From contig JASHOI010000445.1 of assembly GCA_030041195.1 (NCBI GenBank), positions 1-14,494 on the forward strand: 14,494 nt of DNA, in the 5' to 3' direction. Made by a program: the position numbers and the translations under genes. Below, piece after piece: positions 1 through 7,239 of this stretch. Origin of the DNA: Streptosporangiaceae bacterium. Lineage in GTDB: Bacteria; Actinomycetota; Actinomycetes; Streptosporangiales; Streptosporangiaceae. The notes beneath the pieces were generated by a model. The model saw only the letters and a list, made by a program, of their open reading frames with translations. It ran no database searches and was not told where the DNA came from. Position 1 is the first letter of the stretch, and the number at the start of each line of letters is the position of its first letter.

Positions 1-53
1 CCTGGCGCATGGTATGCACGGCGCGCCAGAGTGAGCGCTTTGGCCGAATCTAC

Positions 54-165
54 GTTTGACTTGCTGGCGTCAGACAGCGGTTTTCCATGATCGCGGTGGA
101 TTTGTTGTCGTATCTGCGAAAAACCCACCGCGATCATGGAAACGGGCCTGGCGCCAAGATCAAAC
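54..165. repeat. Long imperfect inverted repeat (palindromic element)
   Basis: Positions 82-103 and 121-142 form a 22-bp inverted repeat with one mismatch (18 bp perfect, core TTTCCATGATCGCGGTGG) around a 17-nt spacer. Similarity continues outward less perfectly: GTTTGAC at 54-60 is mirrored by ATCAAAC at 159-165, and a GGCG..CAG block sits between on both sides. The arms can fold into a long hairpin in DNA or RNA. Such units are often dispersed palindromic elements or MITE-like remnants, but no transposase is present and one copy cannot prove it. It could also act as a terminator, although no T-run follows either arm. Confidence 0.6.
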
Positions 166-251
166 CGGCGTGTTGATGATCTGCGAGCCCTATTTGCCGC
201 GGATCCTCCTAGATCATTGTGAGCGGTGGCTGAGGTGTCCGGCCGGGGCGA

Positions 252-376
252 GAGCGGCGGGTTAGGGACCCCGGCTGGGCCCCGAGCGGCGGCTGGGAAC
301 CCCCGGCTGGGCCCGAGCGGCGGCTGGGAACCCCCGGCTAGGGCCGGAGCGGCGGCTGGGGTACCTGGGCTGGGGC
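252..376. repeat. Tandem repeat, 31-32 bp unit, about four copies
   Basis: Units begin with GAGCGGCGG at 252, 284, 315 and 347. The second and third copies are identical over their first 25 bases, the first has several substitutions, and the fourth decays after about 15 bases. Every unit carries a GGG(A)ACCCC-type small dyad, so the array could form a row of short hairpins. It ends about 6 bp beyond the stop codon of the minus-strand membrane-protein gene (383), so it would lie in that gene's 3' untranslated region if transcription continues. A terminator or mRNA-stabilising role is possible. Slipped-strand expansion of GC-rich spacer is the simplest explanation. Confidence 0.65.
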
Positions 377-382
377 GGTGGG

Positions 383-910
383 CTAGCTGATGCCGTGGCG
401 GCGCAGAATCGCCGCAACGTCGGGGTCGAGGCCGTCGTCGGCGCCGCCTTTGCCCTGCTTGCCCTGCTTGGCGGGCTTCGCCTGCCTGGGCGCCGCGCCC
501 ACCTGAGCGACCGGGCGGGTGGCCTGGCCGGCGGTGACGGCGGCCTGGCCGTCGGACTGGCTGACTTCCTTGCCGTCGCGTTCCTTGCCGCGCCGCTTCC
601 TCCTCCGCAGCAGCGGCACCCCGCCCGACACCATGAAGATCACCGCGGACAGGACGAAGAGGATAACGCCGGCCCAGGTCTTGGGCGAGAACACGAACGA
701 GCTGGCGAACTGCACCACGGCCGAGCCGATGCGCCCGACCAGCAGGATCGATCCGGTGAGATAGAGCGCGAGCGGCAGCAGGGACCAGGCCACGGCCCGG
801 ATACCGCGCCGGAGGCCTTTGCGCCGCCAGGTGAACCAGCTGAGAACCAGCCCGACGCCGGTCAGCCCGATGCAGATCGGGAACCACGCGATGCTGTTCC
901 AGGTATTCAT
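383..910 (-). CDS. Small integral membrane protein of unknown function
   Basis: This 175-residue protein has three predicted membrane helices (about residues 5-27, 38-58 and 78-98). A strongly basic stretch (RRRKRRGK, 102-109) should lie in the cytoplasm by the positive-inside rule. A low-complexity linker rich in Ala, Gln, Lys and Gly follows (about 115-158), then a short C-terminal motif ending DPDVAAILRRHGIS. The family resembles small actinobacterial membrane proteins that, from memory, are sometimes loosely labelled 'cellulose synthase'; no glycosyltransferase motif is present, so that label should not be used. The ATG at 910 follows GGAGG at 916-920 with a 5-nt spacer. It lies 133 bp downstream of the HAD gene on the same strand and could be co-transcribed with metH. 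Function not recognised. Confidence 0.8.
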   Translation of the reverse strand: MNTWNSIAWFPICIGLTGVGLVLSWFTWRRKGLRRGIRAVAWSLLPLALYLTGSILLVGRIGSAVVQFASSFVFSPKTWAGVILFVLSAVIFMVSGGVPLLRRRKRRGKERDGKEVSQSDGQAAVTAGQATRPVAQVGAAPRQAKPAKQGKQGKGGADDGLDPDVAAILRRHGIS

Positions 911-915
911 GCCCG

Positions 916-920
916 CCTCC
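916..920 (-). promoter_or_regulatory. Ribosome binding site of the membrane-protein gene
   Basis: On the minus strand GGAGG stands 5 nt before the ATG at 910. This is a canonical actinobacterial site and fixes the start of the small membrane-protein gene. Confidence 0.7.
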
Positions 921-1043
921 CTCGTCCCGCGTCGCTCCGAACGCTCTGCTGGAGGCGCGGCTCAGGCGTGTCCCTTTCATCGTCGCACATATCCGGATGG
1001 ACCTGAGCCACTGCGGAGCGGGCTCGGCCGCGCTGGCCCGGCA

Positions 1044-1757
1044 CTAACTGGAGGCCACGAGCCTGCGCAGCATGGCGAGGTTGACCTGGCGGAGCGACGC
1101 GGCGACCACCCGGCCCGGCCCGGCCGGGATCGGCACCAGGCTGGGCACCGCGACCAGCTTGCAGCCGGCCGCTTCGGCCGAGGCGACGCCGTTCGGCGAA
1201 TCCTCGAGCGCAACGCACGACCGCGGGTCGGCGCCGAGCAGCGAAGCAGCCAGCAGGTACGGTTCCGGGTCGGGTTTGCCTCTGGTCACGTCGGCGGCAC
1301 ACACGGTCGCGGTGAAGTCCGCGCCGAGTTGCAGCAGCACGGCGTCCATGACCGGCCGTTCGGACGACGTCACCAGCGCGCACGGCAAACCCGCCGCGCG
1401 CACCTCGGCGAGCAGCTCGCTGGCGCCCGGCATTGTGATCAGGGTCCGGGACAGCAGCAGCGACGTCATGCCTTCCACCAGCCACCGCCCGACCTCCTCG
1501 CGGCTGGCCGGGCGGTTCGCCCGGGCCAGCAGGTACGAGACGGTACGCGGCAGTGAGCCCCCGACCAGGGCCTGCTGGTCGGCCTCGCTCCATTCGCCGT
1601 GCAGTCGCGCCATCACGGCGCATTCGACCTCGAACCAGAGCGGCTCGGAGTCGACGAGCAGCCCGTCCATGTCGAACAGGACGCCCTGCAGCGTCCGGTC
1701 GGTAGCGGATGCGGCCGATTGGGGACCGGCCGGCTCCGTCGGCTGGCGCAGCGTCAT
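1044..1757 (-). CDS. HAD-superfamily hydrolase, beta-phosphoglucomutase-like phosphatase
   Basis: This 237-residue protein carries all four HAD motifs: motif I DMDGLLVDSE (nucleophile Asp29, acid/base Asp31), motif II VTSS (about 129-132), motif III Lys161 in GKPDP, and motif IV LEDSPNG (Glu185, Asp186). A helical cap of subfamily IA type lies between motifs I and II (about 40-110). Such enzymes transfer or hydrolyse small phosphate esters through an aspartyl-phosphate with Mg2+; the substrate cannot be read from sequence. Its ATG shares one base with the metH stop codon (TGATG), so translation is probably coupled to metH. The first 22 residues are a nonconserved lead-in, so a later start is conceivable but no better Met is available before motif I. 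Family assignment is firm; a role linked to methionine or cobalamin metabolism is only inferred from position. Confidence 0.9.
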   Translation of the reverse strand: MTLRQPTEPAGPQSAASATDRTLQGVLFDMDGLLVDSEPLWFEVECAVMARLHGEWSEADQQALVGGSLPRTVSYLLARANRPASREEVGRWLVEGMTSLLLSRTLITMPGASELLAEVRAAGLPCALVTSSERPVMDAVLLQLGADFTATVCAADVTRGKPDPEPYLLAASLLGADPRSCVALEDSPNGVASAEAAGCKLVAVPSLVPIPAGPGRVVAASLRQVNLAMLRRLVASS

Positions 1758-4700
1758 CAGGTGCTGAAGTAGCTAGCTTCGGGATGATGCGTGATCAGCG
1801 CGTCGGTGGACTGCTCCGGCGCGAGCTGGAACTCCTCCGACAGCGTGACCCCGATCCGCTCCGGTTCGAGCAGTCGCACGACCTTGGCCCGGTCCTCCAG
1901 GTCCGGGCAGGCCGGGTAGCCGAACGCGTACCGGCAGCCCCGGTAGCGCACCTTCAGGAGCCCGTCCAGGTCGGCCGGGTCGTCATCGGCGATGCCGAGT
2001 TCCCGCCTGACCCTGCTGTGCCAGTATTCCGCCAGCGCCTCGGCCAGCTGGACGGACAGGCCGTGCAGCTCCAGGTAGTCCCGGTAGGCGTTTTTGGCGA
2101 ACAGCTCTGCTGTGGCTTCACTGATCCGCGATCCGACGGTGACCAGCTGGAACGCGACCACGTCCGTCTCGCCCGACTCGCGGCAGCGGAAGAAGTCGGC
2201 CAGGCACAGGTGACGGTCGTGCCGCTGCCGCGGGAACGTAAGCCGTTCCCGCTGGTTCCCGTCCTCCCCGAGGATCACCAGGTCGTCGCCCTCGCCGACC
2301 GCGGGGTAGTAGCCGTAGACCACGGCGGCTTCCATGAGGCCCTCGGTCTGGATCCGGTCCAGCCACATCCGCAGCCGCGGCCGTCCCTCGGTCTCAACCA
2401 GCTCGGCGTAGGAAGACCCGCCCTCGCCGCGCGACGGCTTGAGGCCCCACTGGCCCATGAACGTCGCGCGCTCGTCCAGGAAGGCCGCGTAGTCGGCCAG
2501 CTGGATGCCCTTGACGACGCGGTGGCCGGTGAACGGCGCGACCGGCACCGGGTTGTCGGCGGCCACGTCGGACCGGGCCGGCATGTCCTCGGGCTCGGTG
2601 AGGCGCAGCAGCGATCCCTGCCGCACCCGCCGTTCCCGCAGCGCCGGCAGTTGCGCGCCCTCCTCGCCGCGTTTGACGGCCATGAAAGCGTCCATCAATG
2701 CCAGGCCCTCGAACGCGTCGCGTGCGTAGCGGACCTGGCCGGCAAACAGGCTGGTCAAGTCCTGCTCCACGTAGCCGCGGGTGAGCGCGGCGCCGCCGAG
2801 CAGCACCGGCCACCGGTGGGCCAGGTGCCGCGAGTTCAGCTCCGCCAGGTTGTCCCGCATCACCACGGTGGACTTCACCAGCAGGCCGGACATGCCGATG
2901 ACGTCGGCGGCACTGGACTCCGCGGCTTCCAGGATCGCCGATATCGGCTGCTTGATGCCGATGTTGACCACGTCATAGCCGTTGTTCGACAGGATGATGT
3001 CGACCAGGTTCTTGCCAATGTCGTGCACGTCGCCCTTGACCGTGGCCAGCACGATCCTGCCCTTTCCGGACTCGCCGGAGCGCTCCATGTGCGGTTCCAG
3101 GTAGCCGACCGCAGCCTTCATCACCTCGGCCGATTGCAGCACAAACGGAAGCTGCATCTGACCGGAGCCGAACAGGTCGCCGACCGTTTTCATCCCGTCG
3201 AGGAGCACCTCGTTCACGATTTCCAGGGCGGGCCGCTCGGCAAGCGCCTCCTCCAGGTCGGCTTCCAGGCCGTTGCGCTCACCGTCGATGATCCGGCGCT
3301 TCAGCCGTTCCCACAGCGGCAGCCCGGCCAGTTCGGCGGCCCGGCTGGCCTTGACCGCCGCGGCGTCCACGCCCTCGAACAGCTCGAGCAGCCGGGCCAG
3401 CGGGTCGTACCCGTCGCTCCTTCGGTCATAGACCAGATCGAGTGCCACCTGCAGCTGGTCCTCGGGTATCCGGGAGATCGGCATGATCCGGGACGCGTGC
3501 ACGATCGCCGAGTCCAGCCCGGCCTGTACGCACTCCGCGAGGAACACGGAGTTGAGCACGGCGCGCGCGGCGGGGTTCAGCCCGAACGAGACGTTGGAGA
3601 CCCCCAGCGTGGTCTGCACGCCGGGGTAACGCCGCTTCAGCTCGCGGATCGCCTCGATGGTCTCGATCGCGTCCCGCCTGGTCTCCTCCTGCCCGGTGGC
3701 GATCGGAAACGTGAGGCAGTCGACGATGATGTCGCCGAGCCGCATCCCCCAGTTGCCGGTCAGGTCCTCGACCAGCCGGGTGGCCACGGCGAGCTTCCAG
3801 CCGGCGGTGCGGGCCTGGCCCTGCTCGTCGATGGTGAGCGCGATCACGGCGGCGCCGTGCTCGCGGACCAGCGGCATGACCCGGGCGATCCGTGACCCGG
3901 GCCCGTCGCCGTCCTCGTAGTTCACCGAGTTCACCACGGCGCGGCCGCCGAGCAGCTCGAGGCCGGCCCCGATCACCTCGGGCTCGGTGGAGTCGAGCAC
4001 CAGCGGCAGGGTCGCGGCGGTGGCCAGGCGCCCGGCCACCTGCCGCATGTCGCTGACGCCGTCCCGGCCCACATAGTCCACGCAGACGTCGAGCAGGTGC
4101 GCGCCGTCTCTGGTCTGGGCGCGGGCGATCTCGACGCAGTCGTCGTAGCGCTCGGCGACCATGGCCTCGCGGAACGCTTTTGAGCCGTTGGCGTTGGTGC
4201 GTTCGCCGATCGCGAGGAACGCGGTGTCCTGGCGGAACGGTACGTGCTGGTAGAGCGAGGCCACGCCGTCCTCGGGACGCGGCTCGCGGGGCGTGAGCGG
4301 GCGGTCGCGCAGCCGCCGCGCCACCTCGGCCATGTGCTCCGGCGTGGTGCCGCAGCAGCCGCCGACCATGGCCAGGCCGAACTCGCCCCAGAACCCCTCG
4401 TGCGCGTCGGCCAGCTGCCCGGGGGTCACCGGGTAGTAGGCGCCGTCGGCGGTCAGCTCGGGCAGTCCGGCATTCGGCATGCACGAGAGCGGCAGCGTGG
4501 CGTGCGCGGCGAGGTAACGCAGGTGCTCGCTCATCTCGGCAGGACCGGTCGCGCAGTTGAGCCCGATGACATCGATGCCGAGCGGCTCGAGTGCGGTGAG
4601 CGCGGCGCCGATTTCGGAGCCGAGCAGCATCGCCCCGGTGGTCTCGATCGTCACCTGGGCGATCAGCATGATGTCGGCGCCGGTCTGCGCGGCCCAGGCA

Positions 4701-5260
4701 GCGATGGCCCGCCGCGCCCCGATGATCGCCGCCTTGGCTTGCAGCAGGTCCTGGCAGGTCTCCACGATCAGCGCATCGGCGCCGCCGCGCAGCAGGCCGG
4801 CGGCGTTGGCCTGGTAGGTGTCCCGGAGCTCGGCAAACGTCACGTGGCCGAGCGTGGGCAGCTTGGTGCCCGGGCCCATGGACCCGAGCACCCAGTGTGG
4901 TCGAGCCCGGTCGCCGCCGCTCGCCCGGTCGTCGATGCACTTGCGCGCGATTCGCGCGCCGGCCTCGGCGAGCTCCTCGATCCGGTCCGCGATGCCGTAT
5001 TCGCCGAGATTGCCGAGGTTCGCGCCGAAGGTGTTTGTCGTGATGCAATCCACCCCGGCATCGAGGTAGCCGTCGTGTATCGACCGGACGATGTCCGGCC
5101 TGGTGACGTTCAGTATCTCGTTGCAGCCCTCGAGGCCCGCGAAGTCGTCGAGCGTGGTGGGGCAGCCTTGAAGCATCGAGCCCATCGCCCCGTCCGCGAT
5201 CAGCAGCCGTTCGCCGATCGCTGTTCGCAGGGTCGGTGAAGGCCTGGTTTCGAAGGTCAT
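1757..5260 (-). CDS. metH: Cobalamin-dependent methionine synthase
   Basis: MetH transfers a methyl group from 5-methyltetrahydrofolate to homocysteine through cob(I)alamin in the cytoplasm. With the start at 5260 the protein has 1167 residues (E. coli MetH is about 1227). Domains in order: homocysteine-binding barrel (about 10-325; zinc ligands Cys236 in GLNCATG and Cys302-Cys303 in GGCCGTTP); pterin-binding barrel (about 345-610; IGERTNANGSKAF at 351-363); cobalamin cap (about 645-730); B12-binding fold with D744-V-H746-D-I-G749 supplying the lower axial histidine; C-terminal AdoMet-dependent reactivation domain (about 905-1167; RYRGCRYAFGYPACPD at 1105-1120). The last domain is shorter than in E. 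coli. The frame stays open to an ATG at 5362, but those extra 34 residues are basic, Pro-rich and unlike MetH N-termini, and would cross the divergent spacer. No cobalamin riboswitch is evident in that spacer. It is followed directly by the overlapping HAD gene. Confidence 0.97.
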   Translation of the reverse strand: MTFETRPSPTLRTAIGERLLIADGAMGSMLQGCPTTLDDFAGLEGCNEILNVTRPDIVRSIHDGYLDAGVDCITTNTFGANLGNLGEYGIADRIEELAEAGARIARKCIDDRASGGDRARPHWVLGSMGPGTKLPTLGHVTFAELRDTYQANAAGLLRGGADALIVETCQDLLQAKAAIIGARRAIAAWAAQTGADIMLIAQVTIETTGAMLLGSEIGAALTALEPLGIDVIGLNCATGPAEMSEHLRYLAAHATLPLSCMPNAGLPELTADGAYYPVTPGQLADAHEGFWGEFGLAMVGGCCGTTPEHMAEVARRLRDRPLTPREPRPEDGVASLYQHVPFRQDTAFLAIGERTNANGSKAFREAMVAERYDDCVEIARAQTRDGAHLLDVCVDYVGRDGVSDMRQVAGRLATAATLPLVLDSTEPEVIGAGLELLGGRAVVNSVNYEDGDGPGSRIARVMPLVREHGAAVIALTIDEQGQARTAGWKLAVATRLVEDLTGNWGMRLGDIIVDCLTFPIATGQEETRRDAIETIEAIRELKRRYPGVQTTLGVSNVSFGLNPAARAVLNSVFLAECVQAGLDSAIVHASRIMPISRIPEDQLQVALDLVYDRRSDGYDPLARLLELFEGVDAAAVKASRAAELAGLPLWERLKRRIIDGERNGLEADLEEALAERPALEIVNEVLLDGMKTVGDLFGSGQMQLPFVLQSAEVMKAAVGYLEPHMERSGESGKGRIVLATVKGDVHDIGKNLVDIILSNNGYDVVNIGIKQPISAILEAAESSAADVIGMSGLLVKSTVVMRDNLAELNSRHLAHRWPVLLGGAALTRGYVEQDLTSLFAGQVRYARDAFEGLALMDAFMAVKRGEEGAQLPALRERRVRQGSLLRLTEPEDMPARSDVAADNPVPVAPFTGHRVVKGIQLADYAAFLDERATFMGQWGLKPSRGEGGSSYAELVETEGRPRLRMWLDRIQTEGLMEAAVVYGYYPAVGEGDDLVILGEDGNQRERLTFPRQRHDRHLCLADFFRCRESGETDVVAFQLVTVGSRISEATAELFAKNAYRDYLELHGLSVQLAEALAEYWHSRVRRELGIADDDPADLDGLLKVRYRGCRYAFGYPACPDLEDRAKVVRLLEPERIGVTLSEEFQLAPEQSTDALITHHPEASYFST

Positions 5261-5270
5261 AGTGGGCCCA

Positions 5271-5276
5271 ATTCTA
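5271..5276 (-). promoter_or_regulatory. Possible -10 element for metH
   Basis: On the minus strand TAGAAT stands 10 nt before the chosen metH ATG (5260). It would give a transcript with a leader of only a few bases, consistent with the lack of a clear Shine-Dalgarno sequence there. No good -35 hexamer is visible upstream, so this is a candidate only. Confidence 0.3.
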
Positions 5277-5322
5277 GGTGTGGGCCTCGGCCGGGCAGGG
5301 CCAGGACCTGTCGCCCTCCCGC

Positions 5323-5367
5323 AACGTGCCGGCCACGTTACGCGGTGATCATGGTCGTGCACGTAAC
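5323..5367. promoter_or_regulatory. Candidate operator dyads in the metH/PAC2 divergent spacer
   Basis: AACGTG (5323-5328) and CACGTT (5334-5339) form a 6-bp dyad around a 5-bp centre. GTTACG (5337-5342) is also mirrored by CGTAAC (5362-5367). The segment lies in the roughly 134-bp spacer between two divergent genes, where a shared operator would be expected. No specific regulator can be named from these bases. Confidence 0.25.
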
Positions 5368-5394
5368 CTGGAGCACGAGGAACTTCAGGAGGTG

Positions 5395-6252
5395 GTGGAG
5401 ATCGAGCTCGACAGCATCGGAAAGCTCAACTCGCCAGCGGTCATCGCTGCCTTCGAGGGCTGGAATGACGCAGGCGAGGCTGCTAGCGGGGTCATCAGCC
5501 ACCTCGCTGGCGCGTGGGATTCCACGCCTGTCGGCGCCATCGATCCGGAGGATTTCTACGATTTCCAGGTAACCCGGCCGGTAATGGAGGTATCCGACGG
5601 GCGGACGGACCGCCTGATCTGGCCCACCACCCGGCTGACGCTGGCCAGGCCGGAGGGAATCGACCGCGATCTGCTCCTGCTGCACGGCATCGAGCCCAAC
5701 ATGCGGTGGCGGGCGTTCAGCGACGAGCTCGTGGCCGCGTTCACGGAGCTCGGCGCCGAACTGGTGATCCTGCTCGGCGCGCTGCTGGCCGACTCGCCGC
5801 ACACCCGCCCGGTACCGGTGAGCGCCGCGGTCTCCGATCCCGAGCTCTCCGAGCGCCTGCACGTCGATCCGGTCGATTACAAGGGCCCCACCGGGATCGT
5901 CGGCGTGCTGCAGCACGCCTGCATCGCCGCCGAGGTTCCTTCGGTCTCGCTGTGGGCCGCCGTGCCGCACTATGTGGCCCAGCCGCCCAGCCCGAAGGCC
6001 ACGCTGGCGCTGCTGCGCGGCGTCGAGGACATCCTGGACGTCACGCTGCCCCTGGCCGACCTGCCGGACGACGCGCGAGCCTGGGAACGCGGCGTTGACG
6101 AGCTGGCCGACCAGGACACCGAGGTCGCCGAGTACGTGCGGACCCTCGAGGAGCAACGGGACGCCACCGACGACCCGCAGGCCAGCGGCGACGCGATAGC
6201 CCGCGAGTTCGAGCGCTACCTGCGGCGCCGCGGCGACCGCGGCGAGCGGTAA
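5395..6252 (+). CDS. PAC2-family protein, ParJ (SCO1662)-like
   Basis: This protein of about 285 residues matches the PAC2 family along its whole length. Typical blocks are AAFEGWNDAG near the N-terminus, IEPNMRWR, the DSPHTRPVPV block, PTGIVGVLQHAC, SLWAAVPHYV, PPSPKATLALL, and a C-terminal SGDAIAREFERYLRRR. PAC2 proteins resemble proteasome-assembly chaperone folds. The Streptomyces member SCO1662 (ParJ) is reported to affect ParA polymerisation and chromosome segregation. Neighbourhood supports orthology: the gene diverges from metH and faces the SCO1664-type trio, as in Streptomyces and mycobacteria. The frame is open back to 5278; I chose GTG 5395 (alternative GTG 5392) because homologues begin a few residues before this ELD-type segment and AGGAGG overlaps at 5387-5392. 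Its spacing is short, so the exact start is uncertain. Function by homology only. Confidence 0.9.
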   Translation: MEIELDSIGKLNSPAVIAAFEGWNDAGEAASGVISHLAGAWDSTPVGAIDPEDFYDFQVTRPVMEVSDGRTDRLIWPTTRLTLARPEGIDRDLLLLHGIEPNMRWRAFSDELVAAFTELGAELVILLGALLADSPHTRPVPVSAAVSDPELSERLHVDPVDYKGPTGIVGVLQHACIAAEVPSVSLWAAVPHYVAQPPSPKATLALLRGVEDILDVTLPLADLPDDARAWERGVDELADQDTEVAEYVRTLEEQRDATDDPQASGDAIAREFERYLRRRGDRGER

Positions 6253-6310
6253 CGCCAGCGAGCACGTAGTCGAAATCCGGCAACCCAGCATAAGTCCTCA
6301 TGATCGGGTT

Positions 6311-6355
6311 ATTGGGTGACCCTGTCAGTCGTATTGACTGACGCGATACCCCAAT
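6311..6355. terminator. Stem-loop between convergent genes, possible bidirectional terminator
   Basis: GTCAGTC (6324-6330) and GACTGAC (6336-6342) form a perfect 7-bp stem with a 5-nt loop. An outer stem, ATTGGG (6311-6316) with CCCAAT (6350-6355), encloses it across a 7x7 internal loop. It sits 58 bp after the PAC2 stop and about 65 bp beyond the stop of the convergent SCO1664-family gene. There is no T-run on either side, so factor-independent termination is unproven. Confidence 0.4.
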
Positions 6356-6420
6356 CCGGCAGGATGTCGCACTCCGGCCAGGGGCGGCCGTGGTGGAGGC
6401 GGCTGGGGTTCTCCCCGGGG

Positions 6421-7239
6421 CTAATATGGCGGCCAGGGGACGGCGGGCCAGTCCTCCGGCGGGAACGGGTGGACCCGGTGCTCGAGCAGCAGTTCGACCC
6501 GCTGCCGGGTGGCCTGCACCTCGGCCGGGGAGAGCCACCGGTCCAGGTCGGCGCGCAGCTCGCCACCGGCCATCGCCTGCTGCAGCCGCAGCAGCGCCGC
6601 GACGGCAGCCTTGGGCAGATGGCGGCCGCGCCACTGCCAGAGCACCGTGCGGAGCTTGTACTCCTCGCCGAAGCAGACCCCGTGGTCGCATCCGTACAGG
6701 TTGCCGCCGCGGTCGGGCAGCAGATGGCCGATCTTCCTGTCGGCGTTGTTCACGACCGCGTCGAACACGGCCATCTGCCGCAGCGCCGAGTTGTCCTTGC
6801 TGCGTGCCATCGCGATGACATCGACGCTCTCGTCGGACTCGATCCAGAGCTGGCACATTCCGGGCCCGAACGGGCCGTCGCGGAATACGGTCGGCGGCAC
6901 CAGGTGCCAGCCAGCCGCGGCGGACACCGCATAGGCGGCAACCTCGCGGCCGGCCAGGGTGCCGGCCGGGAAATCCCAGAGCGGGCGCTCGCCGGCCACG
7001 GGCTTGTAGACGCAGGCCGCTTCCTTGCCCGCATCGCGCACCGTGCAGTAGAGCGTCGCGTTCGAGGCGACGACGAGCCTGCCCTGAACCTCAAGGCTGC
7101 CGTTGCTGAGCAGGCCCAGCGCGTCCGCGTCGTCCCCCGGCACCCGGGGCTCACCGGCACCGGCCGGGCCGCTGCCGCTGGCCGGCGTCGCGATCGGCGG
7201 CGGCGGCTCCCGCCCGCCGCGCTGTGCCGACTCACGCAT
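6421..7239 (-). CDS. SCO1664-family protein, PI3/PI4-kinase-like
   Basis: This 272-residue protein belongs to the actinobacterial SCO1664 family (TIGR03843 as I recall), distantly related to phosphatidylinositol 3-/4-kinases. Kinase-like elements are visible in order: YKPVAGERPLWDF with candidate ATP-binding Lys79; GREVAAY with Glu99; VVNNADRKIGHLL, resembling the PI4K NTDRGxDN loop, with catalytic-candidate Asp167 and His172; and GCDHGVCF, resembling the PI4K DNG metal-binding segment, with Asp185. The first 40 residues are Pro/Gly-rich and variable. The C-terminus (Trp/Pro-rich) closes a helical tail. The start overlaps the DUF3090 stop by 8 nt, so it is translated as the last gene of the FHA-phosphatase-DUF3090 cluster. 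The substrate is unknown; a protein or small-molecule kinase is as plausible as a lipid kinase. Confidence 0.88.
   Translation of the reverse strand: MRESAQRGGREPPPPIATPASGSGPAGAGEPRVPGDDADALGLLSNGSLEVQGRLVVASNATLYCTVRDAGKEAACVYKPVAGERPLWDFPAGTLAGREVAAYAVSAAAGWHLVPPTVFRDGPFGPGMCQLWIESDESVDVIAMARSKDNSALRQMAVFDAVVNNADRKIGHLLPDRGGNLYGCDHGVCFGEEYKLRTVLWQWRGRHLPKAAVAALLRLQQAMAGGELRADLDRWLSPAEVQATRQRVELLLEHRVHPFPPEDWPAVPWPPY

Larger units (their letters stand above)
1..382. other. Non-coding flank with repeats, no credible gene
   Basis: I see no credible coding region in this stretch, which lies downstream of the minus-strand membrane-protein gene. The only open frame of note (56-265, plus strand) runs straight through an inverted repeat and shows no recognisable protein family. 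The stretch holds an imperfect inverted repeat (54-165) and a short-period tandem repeat (252-376), listed separately. What lies between them is GC-rich sequence with no feature I can name. It may be the spacer between two transcription units, but the neighbour on the left is outside the window. Confidence 0.6.

Noticed and set aside
56..265. Small plus-strand frame of 69 codons at the left edge
   Set aside because: It crosses both arms of the inverted repeat, has no ribosome binding site that I can see and no recognisable family.
252..376. CRISPR array
   Set aside because: The units are contiguous 31-32 bp copies with no unique spacers, and no cas gene is nearby.
1709..3895. Long plus-strand open frame (728 codons)
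   Set aside because: It lies antisense to metH and HAD; its translation is rich in Arg, Gln, His and Val with no family resemblance, while the opposite strand encodes the full MetH domain set.
3426..5048. Minus-strand open frame (540 codons) within metH
   Set aside because: It is an alternative frame of the metH coding strand with an Arg-dominated composition and no motifs.
5261..5362. 34-residue N-terminal extension of MetH from the ATG at 5362
   Set aside because: The extension is basic and Pro-rich, unlike MetH N-termini, and would occupy most of the divergent spacer; the ATG at 5260 gives the family-typical beginning.
5261..5394. Cobalamin riboswitch upstream of metH
   Set aside because: The spacer is only about 134 bp and shows no B12-box-like conserved core; it is too short to hold a full cobalamin riboswitch along with promoters.
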